NCBI RefSeq assembly: GCF_900110575.1
Contig: NZ_FOEF01000005.1
Coordinates: forward strand, 248,001 to 312,000
Direction of reading: 5' to 3'
DNA from: Amycolatopsis saalfeldensis
GTDB lineage: Bacteria; Actinomycetota; Actinomycetes; Mycobacteriales; Pseudonocardiaceae
Length of the DNA stretch: 64,000 bases
This document shows, one piece after another, positions 7,939-17,179 of this stretch (positions are counted from its first letter, which is position 1; the number at the start of each line of letters is the position of its first letter). A model generated the notes under the pieces. The model had not been told where the DNA came from. It worked only from the letters and a program-made list of their open reading frames with translations, and searched no databases. Both the position numbers and the translations under genes were made by a program.

Positions 7939-8325
7939 GTGCCGACCGGCAAGGTCAAGTGGTACGACGCGGAGAAGGGGTTCGGGTTCGTCACGCAGGA
8001 CGGCGGGGCCGACGTCTACATCCGCAAGGCCGCGCTGCCGCAGGGCGTCGAGGGACTGAAAGCCGGGCAGCGGCTGGAGTTCGGCGTCGCCGACGGCCGT
8101 CGTGGGCCGCAGGCGCTTTCCGTCCGGCTGCTGGACCCGCCGCCGTCGGTGGCTGAGGCGCGCCGCCGTCCCGCCGAGGAGCTGCACGGGCTCATCGAGG
8201 ACATGATCAAGCTGCTCGAGCTGAAGGTGCAGCCGGACCTGCGGCGCAACCGCTACCCGGATCGCAAGCACACCAAGCAGATCGGCGAGATCATGCGCGC
8301 GGTCGCCCGGGACATCGATCCCTAA
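7939..8325 (+). CDS. cold-shock domain protein, CspB-like with C-terminal extension
   Basis: Nucleic-acid-binding protein of 128 residues. The first 65 are a cold-shock OB fold starting [20 protein letters not shown], with RNP1-like KGFGFV and RNP2-like VYIR motifs. The remaining 60 residues form a helical extension ([20 protein letters not shown]) typical of the longer actinobacterial form. GTG at 7939 matches the usual MPTGKVKWY start; GTG at 7930 after AAGGA is an alternative. The order cold-shock, DUF2771, MFS, DUF3027 is a conserved actinobacterial neighbourhood. Confidence 0.9.
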   Translation: MPTGKVKWYDAEKGFGFVTQDGGADVYIRKAALPQGVEGLKAGQRLEFGVADGRRGPQALSVRLLDPPPSVAEARRRPAEELHGLIEDMIKLLELKVQPDLRRNRYPDRKHTKQIGEIMRAVARDIDP

Positions 8326-8342
8326 ACCCCCACACAGAACGG

Positions 8343-8377
8343 AAACGGGCCCGTTTGCTCAGCGAAGGGGCCCGTTT
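8343..8377. terminator. bidirectional terminator
   Basis: AAACGGGCCC at 8343-8352 pairs perfectly with GGGCCCGTTT at 8368-8377, followed by TT. It lies between the convergent cold-shock and DUF2771 genes. Confidence 0.85.
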
Positions 8378-8385
8378 TCCCGCGC

Positions 8386-8862
8386 TCAGGCGGGGCGCAC
8401 CTGCAACGACCACAGCGCGGTCGTGATCGGCTCCGCGTCGTTCGGGTCGCCGGTGCGGCTGATGACCGTGGCCTGCGCGATCTCGACCACCACGATCTGG
8501 TCGTCCTTGGTCGGGGGCGTCGCTGTGTACGCGTAGCGGTCGCGGGAGGTGATGATGTCCTCCTTCAACGGCTGGGGCTGCCCCTTGCCGTTGACGTACT
8601 GCACGGTGATCTTCCACGGCGTCTCGGCGACCTCCTTGGGCACCGAGACCTGGACCGAACGGCCCGGCCGCACCTTCAGCGTGCCCGCGGCGCCGGGGTC
8701 GGCCGCGCAGACGCCGGTGGTGATGTCGCAATTGCCGATCGGGCCGACGCGGATCGTGTGCCCGTCAGCGTAGAAGGTCACCTCGGCCGGTCCGGGCGCG
8801 GAGCAGCCGGCCACGGCGAGACCACCGGCCGCGAGCACGGCCACCACACGGGAACGTCGCAT
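8386..8862 (-). CDS. DUF2771 family lipoprotein
   Basis: Exported lipoprotein of 158 residues. The signal MRRSRVVAVLAAGGLAVAGC ends in the lipobox AVAGC. The mature part has four-cysteine-style spacing (NCDITTGVCAAD), a basic RPGRSVQVSVPKEVAETPW strand and a YVNGKGQPQPLKEDI segment, matching DUF2771. The start is 12 nt from the end of the MFS gene upstream, so both belong to one transcript. The open frame continues upstream into an MFS shadow frame, but the signal peptide fixes the start. Function unknown. Confidence 0.85.
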   Translation of the reverse strand: MRRSRVVAVLAAGGLAVAGCSAPGPAEVTFYADGHTIRVGPIGNCDITTGVCAADPGAAGTLKVRPGRSVQVSVPKEVAETPWKITVQYVNGKGQPQPLKEDIITSRDRYAYTATPPTKDDQIVVVEIAQATVISRTGDPNDAEPITTALWSLQVRPA

Positions 8863-8873
8863 GGTCGCCAAGA

Positions 8874-11174
8874 TTACCGGCGGGTCCCCGGCACACCCTG
8901 CGCGGGGAAGCTGCCGGTCGGCTCGGGGCGCAGCGGCCGGTCGCCGCCGAGGCCCGGGATCAGGGAGCCGCCGCGGCGCACCAGGTAGGTCTGGACCAGC
9001 CCGACCGCCAGCACGATGGTGACCACCATGAAGCCGATCCAGTACGTCGGGGGCAGCAGCAGCCCGACCGCGCCGCCGAAGCACCACGCCAGCTGCAGCA
9101 CGGTTTCCGACCGGCCGAACGCCGACGCGCGGGACTGCTCCGGCAGGTCCTCCTGGATCACGGCGTCGAGGCTGATCTTCGCCAGCGCGCTCGCCGTCGA
9201 GCCGACCAGGCCGACGATGGCCGCCGTCGCGAGCCCGGGCAGCAGGGTCGCCACGAGCGTGGTGACCACACAGGCCGCCACGCAGAGCACGACCACCTGG
9301 TCCGGCGAGCCGAAGTGCAGGCGCGAGCCCAGCGCGTTGCCGATGAAGCCACCGGCTCCGGCGGCGGCGCCGATGATGCCGAGCAGGAGCAGCTGCATGA
9401 ACGGGCTGTGGCCGGTGCCCTCGGTCTGCTGCTTGACCGCGAACGCGGCGAACATCATCAGGAAGCCGGTCAGCACGCGCACGGAACCGTTGGCCCACAA
9501 GGCAACCACGATGTGCCGGCCCATCGGCTGGCGCTGTTTGCGCGCCTTCGGCTCCGGCCTCGCGGACAGCGACGTGGGCACCTCGCCCTCGGTCACCTCG
9601 ACCCACGACGGGATCCGCATCGACTGGACCGCCGCGGCCACGCAGATCATCGCCGTGAACCACAGCGCGCCCGAGGCACCCCAGAGGCCGTTGACGCCGC
9701 TGGCCAGCGCGCCGAACACACCCGCGGCGACCAGGCCGAACACGGTGATCCGGGCGTTGGTCTTCGACAGGGTGATCTCCGGCGGCACCACCCGCGGGGT
9801 GATCGCGGCCTTGAGCACGGTGAACGACTTGGACAGCACCATCATGCCGAGCGCGGCCGGGTAGAGCAGCCAGTCGTCGAAGTGCAGCGCCATCACCACG
9901 GCCATCAGGCCCTGGCCGATCGACGCCACGCACATGGCGAGCCGGCGGCCGTGCTGGATCTTGTCCAGGGCCGGCCCGATCACGGGCGCCACGAGCGCGA
10001 ACGGCGCGATGGTGATCAGCAGGTAGAGCGCCACCTTGCCCTTGCTCTCGCCGCTGGTGGCGGCGAAGAACAGCGTGTTCGCCAGCGCGATGGCCATGGC
10101 GGCGTCGCTGGCGTAGTTCAGCATCACCGCGTACATCAGCGACGTCAGGCCGGACTTGTCCGCGCCGTCGGCCTTGGTGGCGCGCTGGAACATGCCGATG
10201 GCCTGGCCGCTCAGCTGACGGCTGCGCAGCGCGGCGACCCGCGTGACGGTCAGCTTCTTCGGCAGCCTCGGGATCGAGCCCGCGCCGGGCGCCGCCGTGG
10301 TGCGAAGGTCCTCTTCGCGATCGGCGTCCGGGTCGACGCGGGGCTCGCCCGCGTAACCGCCGGTGTCGTAGTGCTCGTACTCGCCGCTGCCGGGACGGTC
10401 GTCGTAGTGGCCACGCGGGCGCACGGGCTCGGTGCGGTGATCCTGCGGCGGGAACGGCCGCGCCCCCCGCGGTGGCGGTGGCCGCCGGCCGCCGGGGACG
10501 GCGGTGGTCGGCGGCCCGTCCGCGGGGTGGGGCGCGGCGTCGTCGTAGAACCGGCTGCCACGGGGCGGGCTCGGCGGGTACGCGGCGTCCCCGGCGGAGG
10601 GCCGGGCGCGCGGAGCGTCCGGTGAGGCGTGCCCAGTGCGCGCCTGCGGGCCGTCGGCGCCGAAGCGATCCGGTCGCGGCGCGTCGGCCGGGAAGTGCGG
10701 GGCGCGGGCCCGGGTCGGGTCGGCGGCGAGGGGATCCGGTCGCACTCGGGCCGGGTCCGCGGCGAACGGATCCTGTCGCGCCCGGGTCGGGTCGGCGGGG
10801 ATGTGGTCCGGCCGTGCGCGCGGCGGGTCTGCGGGGATGTGGTCTGGCCGTGCGCGCGGCGGATCCGCGGGAATGCGTTCCGGTCGTGCTCGGGGGGCGT
10901 CGCCGGGGCGGGGGGCGTCCGGTGGGAGGTGCTCGGTGCGCGGGGCGGCGGGGACGTGCTCGGGCCGCGCGCGCGGCGGCTCGACCGGGTACTCGACCCT
11001 CGTGGCCTGCAGCTTCGGGGCCGGCTGGTCCGGCGGCGGGGGCTCCCGCCATGAGCGGGCCTGCGCGGCGCCGGGCTCCGGCGTCCACCGGCGCTTGGAC
11101 TTCCGGCCGCGGCCCTGACCCGGCCGGCCGGAGCGCGTGCCGTCGGGTTCGGAGCGGGAACCGAAGAGTGCCAC
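8874..11174 (-). CDS. MFS-fold membrane protein with disordered repetitive N-terminus
   Basis: Protein of 766 residues. Roughly 1-300 are disordered and rich in Pro, Arg, Ala and Asp, including six to eight copies of a 12-residue unit like RARPDHIPADPP (about 70-165). From about 330 a major-facilitator domain with around 12 hydrophobic helices follows (TSLMYAVMLNYASDAAMAIAL; GPALDKIQHGRRLAMC as the loop 2-3 motif). It corresponds in position to the Rv0876c-type membrane protein of mycobacteria, whose substrate is unknown. The usual family member is nearer 500 residues, so the N-terminal extension is notable. It is followed by the DUF2771 lipoprotein 12 nt downstream. Confidence 0.85.
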   Translation of the reverse strand: MALFGSRSEPDGTRSGRPGQGRGRKSKRRWTPEPGAAQARSWREPPPPDQPAPKLQATRVEYPVEPPRARPEHVPAAPRTEHLPPDAPRPGDAPRARPERIPADPPRARPDHIPADPPRARPDHIPADPTRARQDPFAADPARVRPDPLAADPTRARAPHFPADAPRPDRFGADGPQARTGHASPDAPRARPSAGDAAYPPSPPRGSRFYDDAAPHPADGPPTTAVPGGRRPPPPRGARPFPPQDHRTEPVRPRGHYDDRPGSGEYEHYDTGGYAGEPRVDPDADREEDLRTTAAPGAGSIPRLPKKLTVTRVAALRSRQLSGQAIGMFQRATKADGADKSGLTSLMYAVMLNYASDAAMAIALANTLFFAATSGESKGKVALYLLITIAPFALVAPVIGPALDKIQHGRRLAMCVASIGQGLMAVVMALHFDDWLLYPAALGMMVLSKSFTVLKAAITPRVVPPEITLSKTNARITVFGLVAAGVFGALASGVNGLWGASGALWFTAMICVAAAVQSMRIPSWVEVTEGEVPTSLSARPEPKARKQRQPMGRHIVVALWANGSVRVLTGFLMMFAAFAVKQQTEGTGHSPFMQLLLLGIIGAAAGAGGFIGNALGSRLHFGSPDQVVVLCVAACVVTTLVATLLPGLATAAIVGLVGSTASALAKISLDAVIQEDLPEQSRASAFGRSETVLQLAWCFGGAVGLLLPPTYWIGFMVVTIVLAVGLVQTYLVRRGGSLIPGLGGDRPLRPEPTGSFPAQGVPGTRR

Positions 11175-11212
11175 CTGTCAATCCTGCCTCATCCGGGCGG
11201 CGTTCCGCCCGA

Positions 11213-11989
11213 TCACGGGCCTTTTGGCGCGGATTCGGGGACGAACCTCACCCGGAACATCGTCGGCCACAGCTTCCCCGTCACCAGGAATTCGTCGGTG
11301 CCGGGGATCGCGGCGATGCCGTTCAGCACGTCCTCGCCCGGCTCGACCGGGGTGCGCAGGCCGCCGGCGTCGATGCTGCCGGTGACGTGGCCGGTCTTCG
11401 CGTCGATGCGGAGGATGGTGCCGGTTTTCCACACGTTCGCGTACACCGTGTCGCCGACGCACTCGAGTTCGTTCAGCTGGTCCACGCCGACGTCGACACT
11501 GCCGGTGACCGCAAACGTCTGCGGGTCACGGAAAGTGAGCGTCGACGAGCCGTTGCTCATCACCAGGCGGCCGTCGGGCTGGTGGCACAGGCCCCAGCCC
11601 TCGCCCTCGAACGGCACCCGGCGCAGCTCGGCGAGGGTCTTCGAATCACGCTCGATGGCGAAGCCGTCCTGCCAGGTCAGCTGCCACAGCTTCGGCCCGA
11701 GCACGGTGACGCCCTCGCCGAACAGCGGCGACGGCAGCGCCACGCGGGCGGTCGGCGCCTGCCCGGCCGGGCCCGCGGTCAGCGCCGACTGCCCGTCGAG
11801 GCCGCGGCTCTCGTACAGCGTGGTGCCGGAGAATTCGAGCCCTTCGGTGAACGCGGACGTGTCGTGGGGCAGCGTCCCCAGCACTTGGACGGTCAGCCGC
11901 TCGGGCTGCGCGGCCGGCGCCGCCTGGGTGCCCGCGCAGCCGCCGACGAGGGCGAGCGCCAGCAGCGGCCAGATGATCGGGTTTCGCAC
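11213..11989 (-). CDS. glutaminyl-peptide cyclotransferase, lipoprotein
   Basis: Predicted plant-type glutamine cyclotransferase (five-bladed propeller) that would convert N-terminal glutamine of exported peptides to pyroglutamate. It has 258 residues: a signal ending in the lipobox VGGC near residue 19, then the family core with FTEGLEF, LYESRGLDGQS, QLTWQDG, GEGWGLC, LNELE and VLNGIA, where the active-site Glu/Trp/Asn lie. GTG at 11989 gives a normal signal peptide; an upstream ATG at 12031 would add 14 residues. It stands divergent to DUF3027 by 50 bp. Confidence 0.85.
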   Translation of the reverse strand: MRNPIIWPLLALALVGGCAGTQAAPAAQPERLTVQVLGTLPHDTSAFTEGLEFSGTTLYESRGLDGQSALTAGPAGQAPTARVALPSPLFGEGVTVLGPKLWQLTWQDGFAIERDSKTLAELRRVPFEGEGWGLCHQPDGRLVMSNGSSTLTFRDPQTFAVTGSVDVGVDQLNELECVGDTVYANVWKTGTILRIDAKTGHVTGSIDAGGLRTPVEPGEDVLNGIAAIPGTDEFLVTGKLWPTMFRVRFVPESAPKGP

Positions 11990-12039
11990 TAGAACAGCCT
12001 GGCACGGGCGGCGCGGATGCGTGCGGCACAATTGGGGGC

Positions 12040-13011
12040 ATGACGCTGCTGTTGACCCTGGACGACGGCTCGATCCACCGCAAACTCGCCGACGCCGTCG
12101 ACGTGGCGCGCGCCGCCGTGCTGGCGGACGCCCCGGCCGACCAGGTCGGCGAGCACGCCGGCGTCGAACGGGAGGACGCCGTCTCGGCGAGTCACCTGTT
12201 CGAGGCCTCGGTGCCCGGCTACCTCGGCTGGCACTGGTCGGTGACGGTCGCGCTGGCCGGCCCCGACGAGCCGGTCACGGTCAGCGAGCTCGCGCTCGTC
12301 CCCGGCCCGGCGGCGCTGGTGGCGCCGACCTGGGTGCCGTGGGAGCGGCGGGTCCGCGCGGGCGACCTCGGCGTCGGCGACATCTTCCCGGTGGACAAGG
12401 ACGACGCGCGCCTGGTGCCGGCGTACCTGCAGTCCGACGACCCGGCCGTCGAGGAGGTCGCGCACGAGGCCGGCCTCGGCCGCGTCCACGTGCTTTCGCG
12501 CTTCGGCCGGCAGGACGCCGCGACCCGCTGGCACGACGGCGAGTTCGGCCCCCGCTCGGACATGGCCCGCAGCGCCCCCGGGACCTGCGGCGCGTGCGGG
12601 TTCTTCGTGCCGCTCGCGGGCTCCCTGCGCGGCTCCTTCGGCGCCTGCACCAACGACATCTCCCCGGCCGACGGCCACATCGTCGACGTCGAGTACGGCT
12701 GCGGCGCGCACTCCGAGGTGGAGGTCGAGATCACCTCCTCGATCCCCGTCGCGGAACTCGTGTACGACGACTCGCTCCTGGACTTCGCGCCGGCCCCGGC
12801 GGCCGCCGCCGCGGACCCGGTGGAGGCCCCGGCCGAGACGGTCGCGGAGGCCGAGGAAGCGGTGGCGGAGGAGACAGTCGCCGCCGAGACGGTCGAACCG
12901 GAAGCCGCCGCGGCCGTCGCCGTGGAGGAAGCCGTCGAGGAGCCGGTTGCCGAGGTCGAACCGGACCAGCACGTCGAGAGTTCCGAAAACGCCGGTGACG
13001 AGCGCGGCTGA
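12040..13011 (+). CDS. DUF3027 family protein
   Basis: Cytosolic protein of 323 residues. Residues 1-220 are the DUF3027 core, including LADAVDVARAA, GWHWSVTVA, LVAPTWVPWERRVR and a probable zinc site (CGACGFFVP at about 187, then CTN and YGCGAHSE). The last 80 residues are a low-complexity Ala/Glu/Val tail. CACAAT seven bases before the ATG may be the -10 of a leaderless promoter. Its 3' end overlaps the start of the large ATPase gene by 17 bp, so both are made together. Function unknown; zinc binding is inferred from the cysteines. Confidence 0.85.
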   Translation: MTLLLTLDDGSIHRKLADAVDVARAAVLADAPADQVGEHAGVEREDAVSASHLFEASVPGYLGWHWSVTVALAGPDEPVTVSELALVPGPAALVAPTWVPWERRVRAGDLGVGDIFPVDKDDARLVPAYLQSDDPAVEEVAHEAGLGRVHVLSRFGRQDAATRWHDGEFGPRSDMARSAPGTCGACGFFVPLAGSLRGSFGACTNDISPADGHIVDVEYGCGAHSEVEVEITSSIPVAELVYDDSLLDFAPAPAAAAADPVEAPAETVAEAEEAVAEETVAAETVEPEAAAAVAVEEAVEEPVAEVEPDQHVESSENAGDERG

Positions 13012-15814
13012 GCGGGATCCGTTCGGGACTGAGCGGTTGCGCGCGGCGATGCTGCGCGCGTGGCAGGACTCCCCGACACGGCTCACCGAGGACACCAACG
13101 CCGAGCGGGACCTGCGGGTCGGCGCCTATCGGGATCGGCTGTTCGTCGAGCTGGCGCAGAACGCGGCCGACGCGGCTTTCGCGGCCAAGACGCCCGGGCG
13201 CGTTCGAGTGTCCGTTGTGGACGGTGAGCTGCGGGTGGCGAACACCGGTGCGCCGTTGGACACACGCGGGGTCGAGTCGCTGGCTTCGTTGCGGGCATCG
13301 GCGAAAGAGCAGCAGGAGACGGTCGGACGGTTCGGCGTCGGGTTCGCGGCTGTGCTGACCGTGACCGACGAGCCGCGGGTGGTTTCGACCACCGGCGGGG
13401 TCGTCTTCTCCGCCGGCCGGACCCGGCAGGAAGCACAGCGGGACGGCGAAGTCCCGGTGCTGCGCCTGCTCTGGCCGACCGACGAGCAGCCGCCCACCGG
13501 GTACGACACCGAGGTCCGGCTGCCGCTGCGCGAGCCGGAATCAGGCAAGGCCCTGCTCGACGGCCTCGCCACCGAGATCCCGGACCTGCTGCTGGCACTG
13601 CCGTGGCTGGCGGAGGTGGACGTCGACGGCCGGGTCTGGACGCGCAGTGGCGACCAGCTCGTCGAGATCCACGGCCCGGGCGGGGACCGTCGCTGGCTGA
13701 CGCACGAGGGCTGGGCCATCCCGGTCGACCCGGACGGCGTCCCGCTGCCGCTGGAGGAGGACGTCCTCCACGCCCCGACCCCCACCGACGACGCGCTTTC
13801 GCTGCCCGCGCGGCTCATCGCGCCGGTGCCTGTCGAACCGTCAAGGCGACGCGTGCTGCCCGGTGCGGCCCTGACCGCGGCGCTGGAGGCGGCCGCGAAG
13901 GACTACGTCGGCCTCGTCCGCGAGATCCCGGCGGAGCACCGCTTCTCACTCGTCCCCGCGGCCGGTTTCCCTCGATCCACAGTGGACGCACAGATGCGCG
14001 ACCTCGTTTTCGCCGTGCTGGAAGAAGAACCCTGGTTGTCCACTCAGGACGGCGCGGAGATCAGCGGGCGCCGGGCGCGAGTGCTCGACGTGGACGTGCC
14101 CGGGCTGCCGCCGCTGCTGGCCGACCTCGTGCCCGGGCTGGTGCCCGCCCCGCCGGGCGCGGCCCGCGTGCTCAAGCCGGTCTCGGCCCAGCCGCTCACC
14201 ATCGAGGACGTGCTGGACCTGCTGACCGGGATCGGCCGTGAACCCGAGTGGTGGCACCGGCTCTACGCGGCGCTGGCCGTCGCGGTCGACACGCACGACG
14301 TCTCGCCGGCGCAGCTCGACGGCCTGCCCGTCCCGCTCTCCGACGGCCGCACGCTGCCCGGCGCCCGGGGCGCACTGCTCGTGGACGGCTCGAACGAGCT
14401 GCTCGCCCTGTTGTCCGATGTGGACGTTCCGGGCTTGCGCCTGGTGCACCCCGCGGCCGCGCACCCGTTGCTGGAACGCCTCGGTGCCAAGCACGCCGAC
14501 GCCCACCAGCTGCTCGAAGCCGACCAGGTGCAGTTCGCCGTGGAGCGCAGTGTCGAGGACGTCCGGTCCGGAATGGACGGGATGAACCTGGCCGGCGCCG
14601 TGCTCCGGCTGATCGCCGAGTGCGGTGACCAGGCCCCGGAGTGGGCGGGCGCGCTCGCGCTGCCCGCCGAGGACGGCTGGCGGCGCGCCGACGAACTCGT
14701 GCTCCCCGAATCGCCGCTGCTGGACGTCTTCGATCCGGAGGTGTTCGAGGAAGACGGCGCGATGTCCGTCCTCGACGACGAGTTCGCCGAGGACTGGCCG
14801 CAGTCCACTTTGGTCGCCACCGGGGTGCTGGACTCGTTCGCCGTGGTCCGCGACGAGGAGCCGCACGAGCCGGACCACGGCCTGCCCGACGAGGAGTCCT
14901 GGTGGGACTCGCTGGACCGGCCGCCGCTGACCGTCGCGGCGGTCCGCGACCTCGACCTCGTCGCCGACGACGCGTGGCCCGCCGCGCTCCGGCTGCTGGC
15001 CGCCCGGCCCGAGACCTGGCAGGCGCTGCACACCCCCGACGGGCACGCCCGCTGGTGGCTCGCCCGGTACGCGCTGCTGGCCGGTGAGGCACCGGGCTCG
15101 TGGCGGCTGCCCGGGGCCGCCGAGCTGACCGGGCTGTACGACGAGGTGCCCGATCTCGGCCTCAGCGAAGACCTCCTGCTCGCCGCCGGGGTCCGGACCG
15201 GGCTGGGTCTGTCCACTGTGGAGGACGCGGCCGATCTGCTCGACCGGCTCGGTGACGCCGGCCGCACGCTTTCGCCGGGGCTCGCCGCGAGGGCGCACCG
15301 CGCACTCGTGGAGTCCGATGTGGACGTCGAGGAGCTGGGCGCGCCCGCCCGGGTCCGCGTCGCCGACGGGTCCGTGGCCGAGGCCGAGCACGCCGTGGTC
15401 CTCGACGTGCCCTGGCCGGCCGCGGCGCTGGACGCCGCCCGGATCGTCGCCGCGACGGAGGATCCCGAGCGGCTCGCCGAGCTGCTCGACCTGCCGCTGG
15501 CCTCCAGCCTGACGGCCGAGGTCACCAGCACCGGCGAGTACGTCCCGTGGGCCGGCCTGCCCGCGCTGCGGCTGGTCGCCGACCAGCTCGGCCTGGTGCT
15601 GCCGGACGGCGGCCCGCTGCTGCACGACTCGCTGACCGTCACGCTGGACGGTGCGGAGCACGACGTTCCCTGGTGGACGGACGGGCGGCTGCACGCGGCC
15701 GACACCTCGGAGGGTTTGGCGCGGGCGTTCGCCTGGGCCGCCGGGCACTGGGCGGAGCGCTACCGCATCACCGCCCTGCTCGACGACCCATCGCCGCGCA
15801 CGCTGCTGAACTAG
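12995..15814 (+). CDS. sacsin N-terminal/Hsp90-like ATPase domain protein
   Basis: Large protein of 939 residues with a GHKL ATPase domain at the N-terminus: the N-box VELAQNAADA with E52 and N56, a G1-like segment DTRGVESLASLRAS near 89, and the G2 glycine motif GRFGVGFAAV at 111-120. The rest is long, acidic and without recognisable domains. Such proteins are annotated as molecular chaperone Hsp90-like or sacsin-like in actinomycetes and lie beside DUF3027. GTG at 12995 is used because the frame upstream lies inside the DUF3027 tail. Role unknown; ATP binding is well supported, chaperone activity is inference. Confidence 0.85.
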   Translation: MTSAAERDPFGTERLRAAMLRAWQDSPTRLTEDTNAERDLRVGAYRDRLFVELAQNAADAAFAAKTPGRVRVSVVDGELRVANTGAPLDTRGVESLASLRASAKEQQETVGRFGVGFAAVLTVTDEPRVVSTTGGVVFSAGRTRQEAQRDGEVPVLRLLWPTDEQPPTGYDTEVRLPLREPESGKALLDGLATEIPDLLLALPWLAEVDVDGRVWTRSGDQLVEIHGPGGDRRWLTHEGWAIPVDPDGVPLPLEEDVLHAPTPTDDALSLPARLIAPVPVEPSRRRVLPGAALTAALEAAAKDYVGLVREIPAEHRFSLVPAAGFPRSTVDAQMRDLVFAVLEEEPWLSTQDGAEISGRRARVLDVDVPGLPPLLADLVPGLVPAPPGAARVLKPVSAQPLTIEDVLDLLTGIGREPEWWHRLYAALAVAVDTHDVSPAQLDGLPVPLSDGRTLPGARGALLVDGSNELLALLSDVDVPGLRLVHPAAAHPLLERLGAKHADAHQLLEADQVQFAVERSVEDVRSGMDGMNLAGAVLRLIAECGDQAPEWAGALALPAEDGWRRADELVLPESPLLDVFDPEVFEEDGAMSVLDDEFAEDWPQSTLVATGVLDSFAVVRDEEPHEPDHGLPDEESWWDSLDRPPLTVAAVRDLDLVADDAWPAALRLLAARPETWQALHTPDGHARWWLARYALLAGEAPGSWRLPGAAELTGLYDEVPDLGLSEDLLLAAGVRTGLGLSTVEDAADLLDRLGDAGRTLSPGLAARAHRALVESDVDVEELGAPARVRVADGSVAEAEHAVVLDVPWPAAALDAARIVAATEDPERLAELLDLPLASSLTAEVTSTGEYVPWAGLPALRLVADQLGLVLPDGGPLLHDSLTVTLDGAEHDVPWWTDGRLHAADTSEGLARAFAWAAGHWAERYRITALLDDPSPRTLLN

Positions 15815-16770
15815 ACCGCCGAGGCCGTGTTCAGGGCTGCCAGCTCGGCGTCTGAGAGCTGCACCTCGTCCATCGCGAACAGCGCCGGCAGCTGCTCGAC
15901 GGTGCGGGCGGACGCGATCGGCGAGGTGACCGTCGGCTGCCGCGCGAGCCAGGCCATGGCCACCGTGGCCATCTCCACGCCGTGCGCCGTCGCGACGTTT
16001 TCCAAGGCCTCGAGCACCTTCACGCCGCGCTCGGTGTCGGCGTAGCCGCCGGCCATGCCCGGGATCGCCCGCACGTTCTCGACCGTCTTGCCGGGACGGT
16101 ACTTGCCGGTGAGGAACCCGGAGGCGAGCGCGAAGTACGGGACGCAGGCCAGCCCTTCACGCTGCACGATGTCCCGCTTCGGGCCTTCGTAGGTGTCACG
16201 CGAGACGAGGTTGTACTGCGGCTGCAGCGCCACGTATCGGGCCAGGCCCTCGCGGTCGGAGAAGGCCAGCGATTCGGCGAGCCGTTCGGGGCTGATGTTG
16301 GACGCCGCGATGGCGCGCACCTTGCCGGCCTGCACGAGCTCGTCGAGCGCGGTGATGATGTCGCCGACCGGGATGGACTCGTCCCGGTCGAAGTGGGTGT
16401 AGTAGAGGTCGATGTGGTCGGTGCGCAGACGCCGCAGGGACTCCTCGGCGGCGGCCTTGATGGTGGCGGGCTCCAGGCCCAGGTACTCCGGGTGGTCGCC
16501 GACCTTGGTCGCCACGACCACGCTGTCGCGGTCACGGCGGGCGAGCCAGTCGCCGATGATGGTCTCGGACTGGCCCGGCTGGTTGCCCTGCTCGAGGAAG
16601 TAGTTCATGTACGAGTCGGACGTGTCGACGAAGTTGCCGCCCGACTCCGTGTAGGCGTCCAGCACCGCGGCCGACTGTTTCTCGTCGGCGGTCCAGCCGA
16701 AGACGTTGCCGCCGAGGCAGAAGGACGAAACACGGAGTGAGGACGAGCCGAGGGCGCGAAGATCAGTCAT
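15811..16770 (-). CDS. aldo/keto reductase
   Basis: NADPH-dependent oxidoreductase of 319 residues with a TIM-barrel fold. The catalytic tetrad is visible: Asp and Tyr in FVDTSDSYMNYF (about 48-58), Lys in VVATKVGD, and His in YYTHFDRDES. The family signature LRRLRTDHIDLYY is intact. Its last codon is read from the same CTAG that supplies the stop of the convergent ATPase gene, so both stops share four bases. Substrate unknown. Confidence 0.92.
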   Translation of the reverse strand: MTDLRALGSSSLRVSSFCLGGNVFGWTADEKQSAAVLDAYTESGGNFVDTSDSYMNYFLEQGNQPGQSETIIGDWLARRDRDSVVVATKVGDHPEYLGLEPATIKAAAEESLRRLRTDHIDLYYTHFDRDESIPVGDIITALDELVQAGKVRAIAASNISPERLAESLAFSDREGLARYVALQPQYNLVSRDTYEGPKRDIVQREGLACVPYFALASGFLTGKYRPGKTVENVRAIPGMAGGYADTERGVKVLEALENVATAHGVEMATVAMAWLARQPTVTSPIASARTVEQLPALFAMDEVQLSDAELAALNTASAV

Positions 16771-16826
16771 ACCGCGATGATACGAAGATCAGCCTGCGCC
16801 GGGCACGGGGAACTTCCGCCGGGCCG

Positions 16827-17093
16827 TCAGACCCGCTGGGCCGACTTCGAACCCCGCTTGGCGGCCGCGCGCTGCCAGAAGATGATGCCGAAGCCGATGA
16901 AGCCGAGCACGATCCCCGAGAACGCGGTCCACACCCACACGCCCTGGGCCACGAAGAACAGGACCACCAGCGCGACGACCCAGGTCGAGGTGCCTACGAT
17001 CACGACCGGCGTCAGGTCGGTCAGCCGCTTCGGCAGGTCCGGCGTGTGCCGCAACGAGCCCGTAACCTCCGGGGAATTGATCGGTTCATCCAC
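16827..17093 (-). CDS. DUF2530 membrane protein
   Basis: Small membrane protein of 88 residues with a polar N-terminus (PKRLTDLTPVVIVGTSTW) and two transmembrane helices at about 33-52 and 57-76, ending in a basic KRGSKS tail. It matches DUF2530 and the position of mycobacterial Rv0879c. GTG at 17093 is chosen because a TACCCT -10 box ends 7 nt upstream, making a leaderless transcript. It is divergent from the purine permease. Function unknown. Confidence 0.85.
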   Translation of the reverse strand: MDEPINSPEVTGSLRHTPDLPKRLTDLTPVVIVGTSTWVVALVVLFFVAQGVWVWTAFSGIVLGFIGFGIIFWQRAAAKRGSKSAQRV

Positions 17094-17179
17094 ATGGTGA
17101 AGGGTACCCCCGGGGCCACGCCCGGGAAGCCTCTCCCGCGGTGGCGGGCCGGGCACACAGCACAGAGATAGGCAGGCGG

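Noticed and set aside
8386..11181. A 931-codon minus-strand frame that seems to fuse the MFS region to DUF2771
   Set aside because: Only the last 158 codons are real (signal peptide and lipobox); the earlier part is an alternative frame of the MFS gene.
13946..15748. Open frames of 600 and 480 codons on the minus strand opposite the sacsin-like ATPase
   Set aside because: Opposite a protein with recognisable ATPase motifs; no domain or start site.
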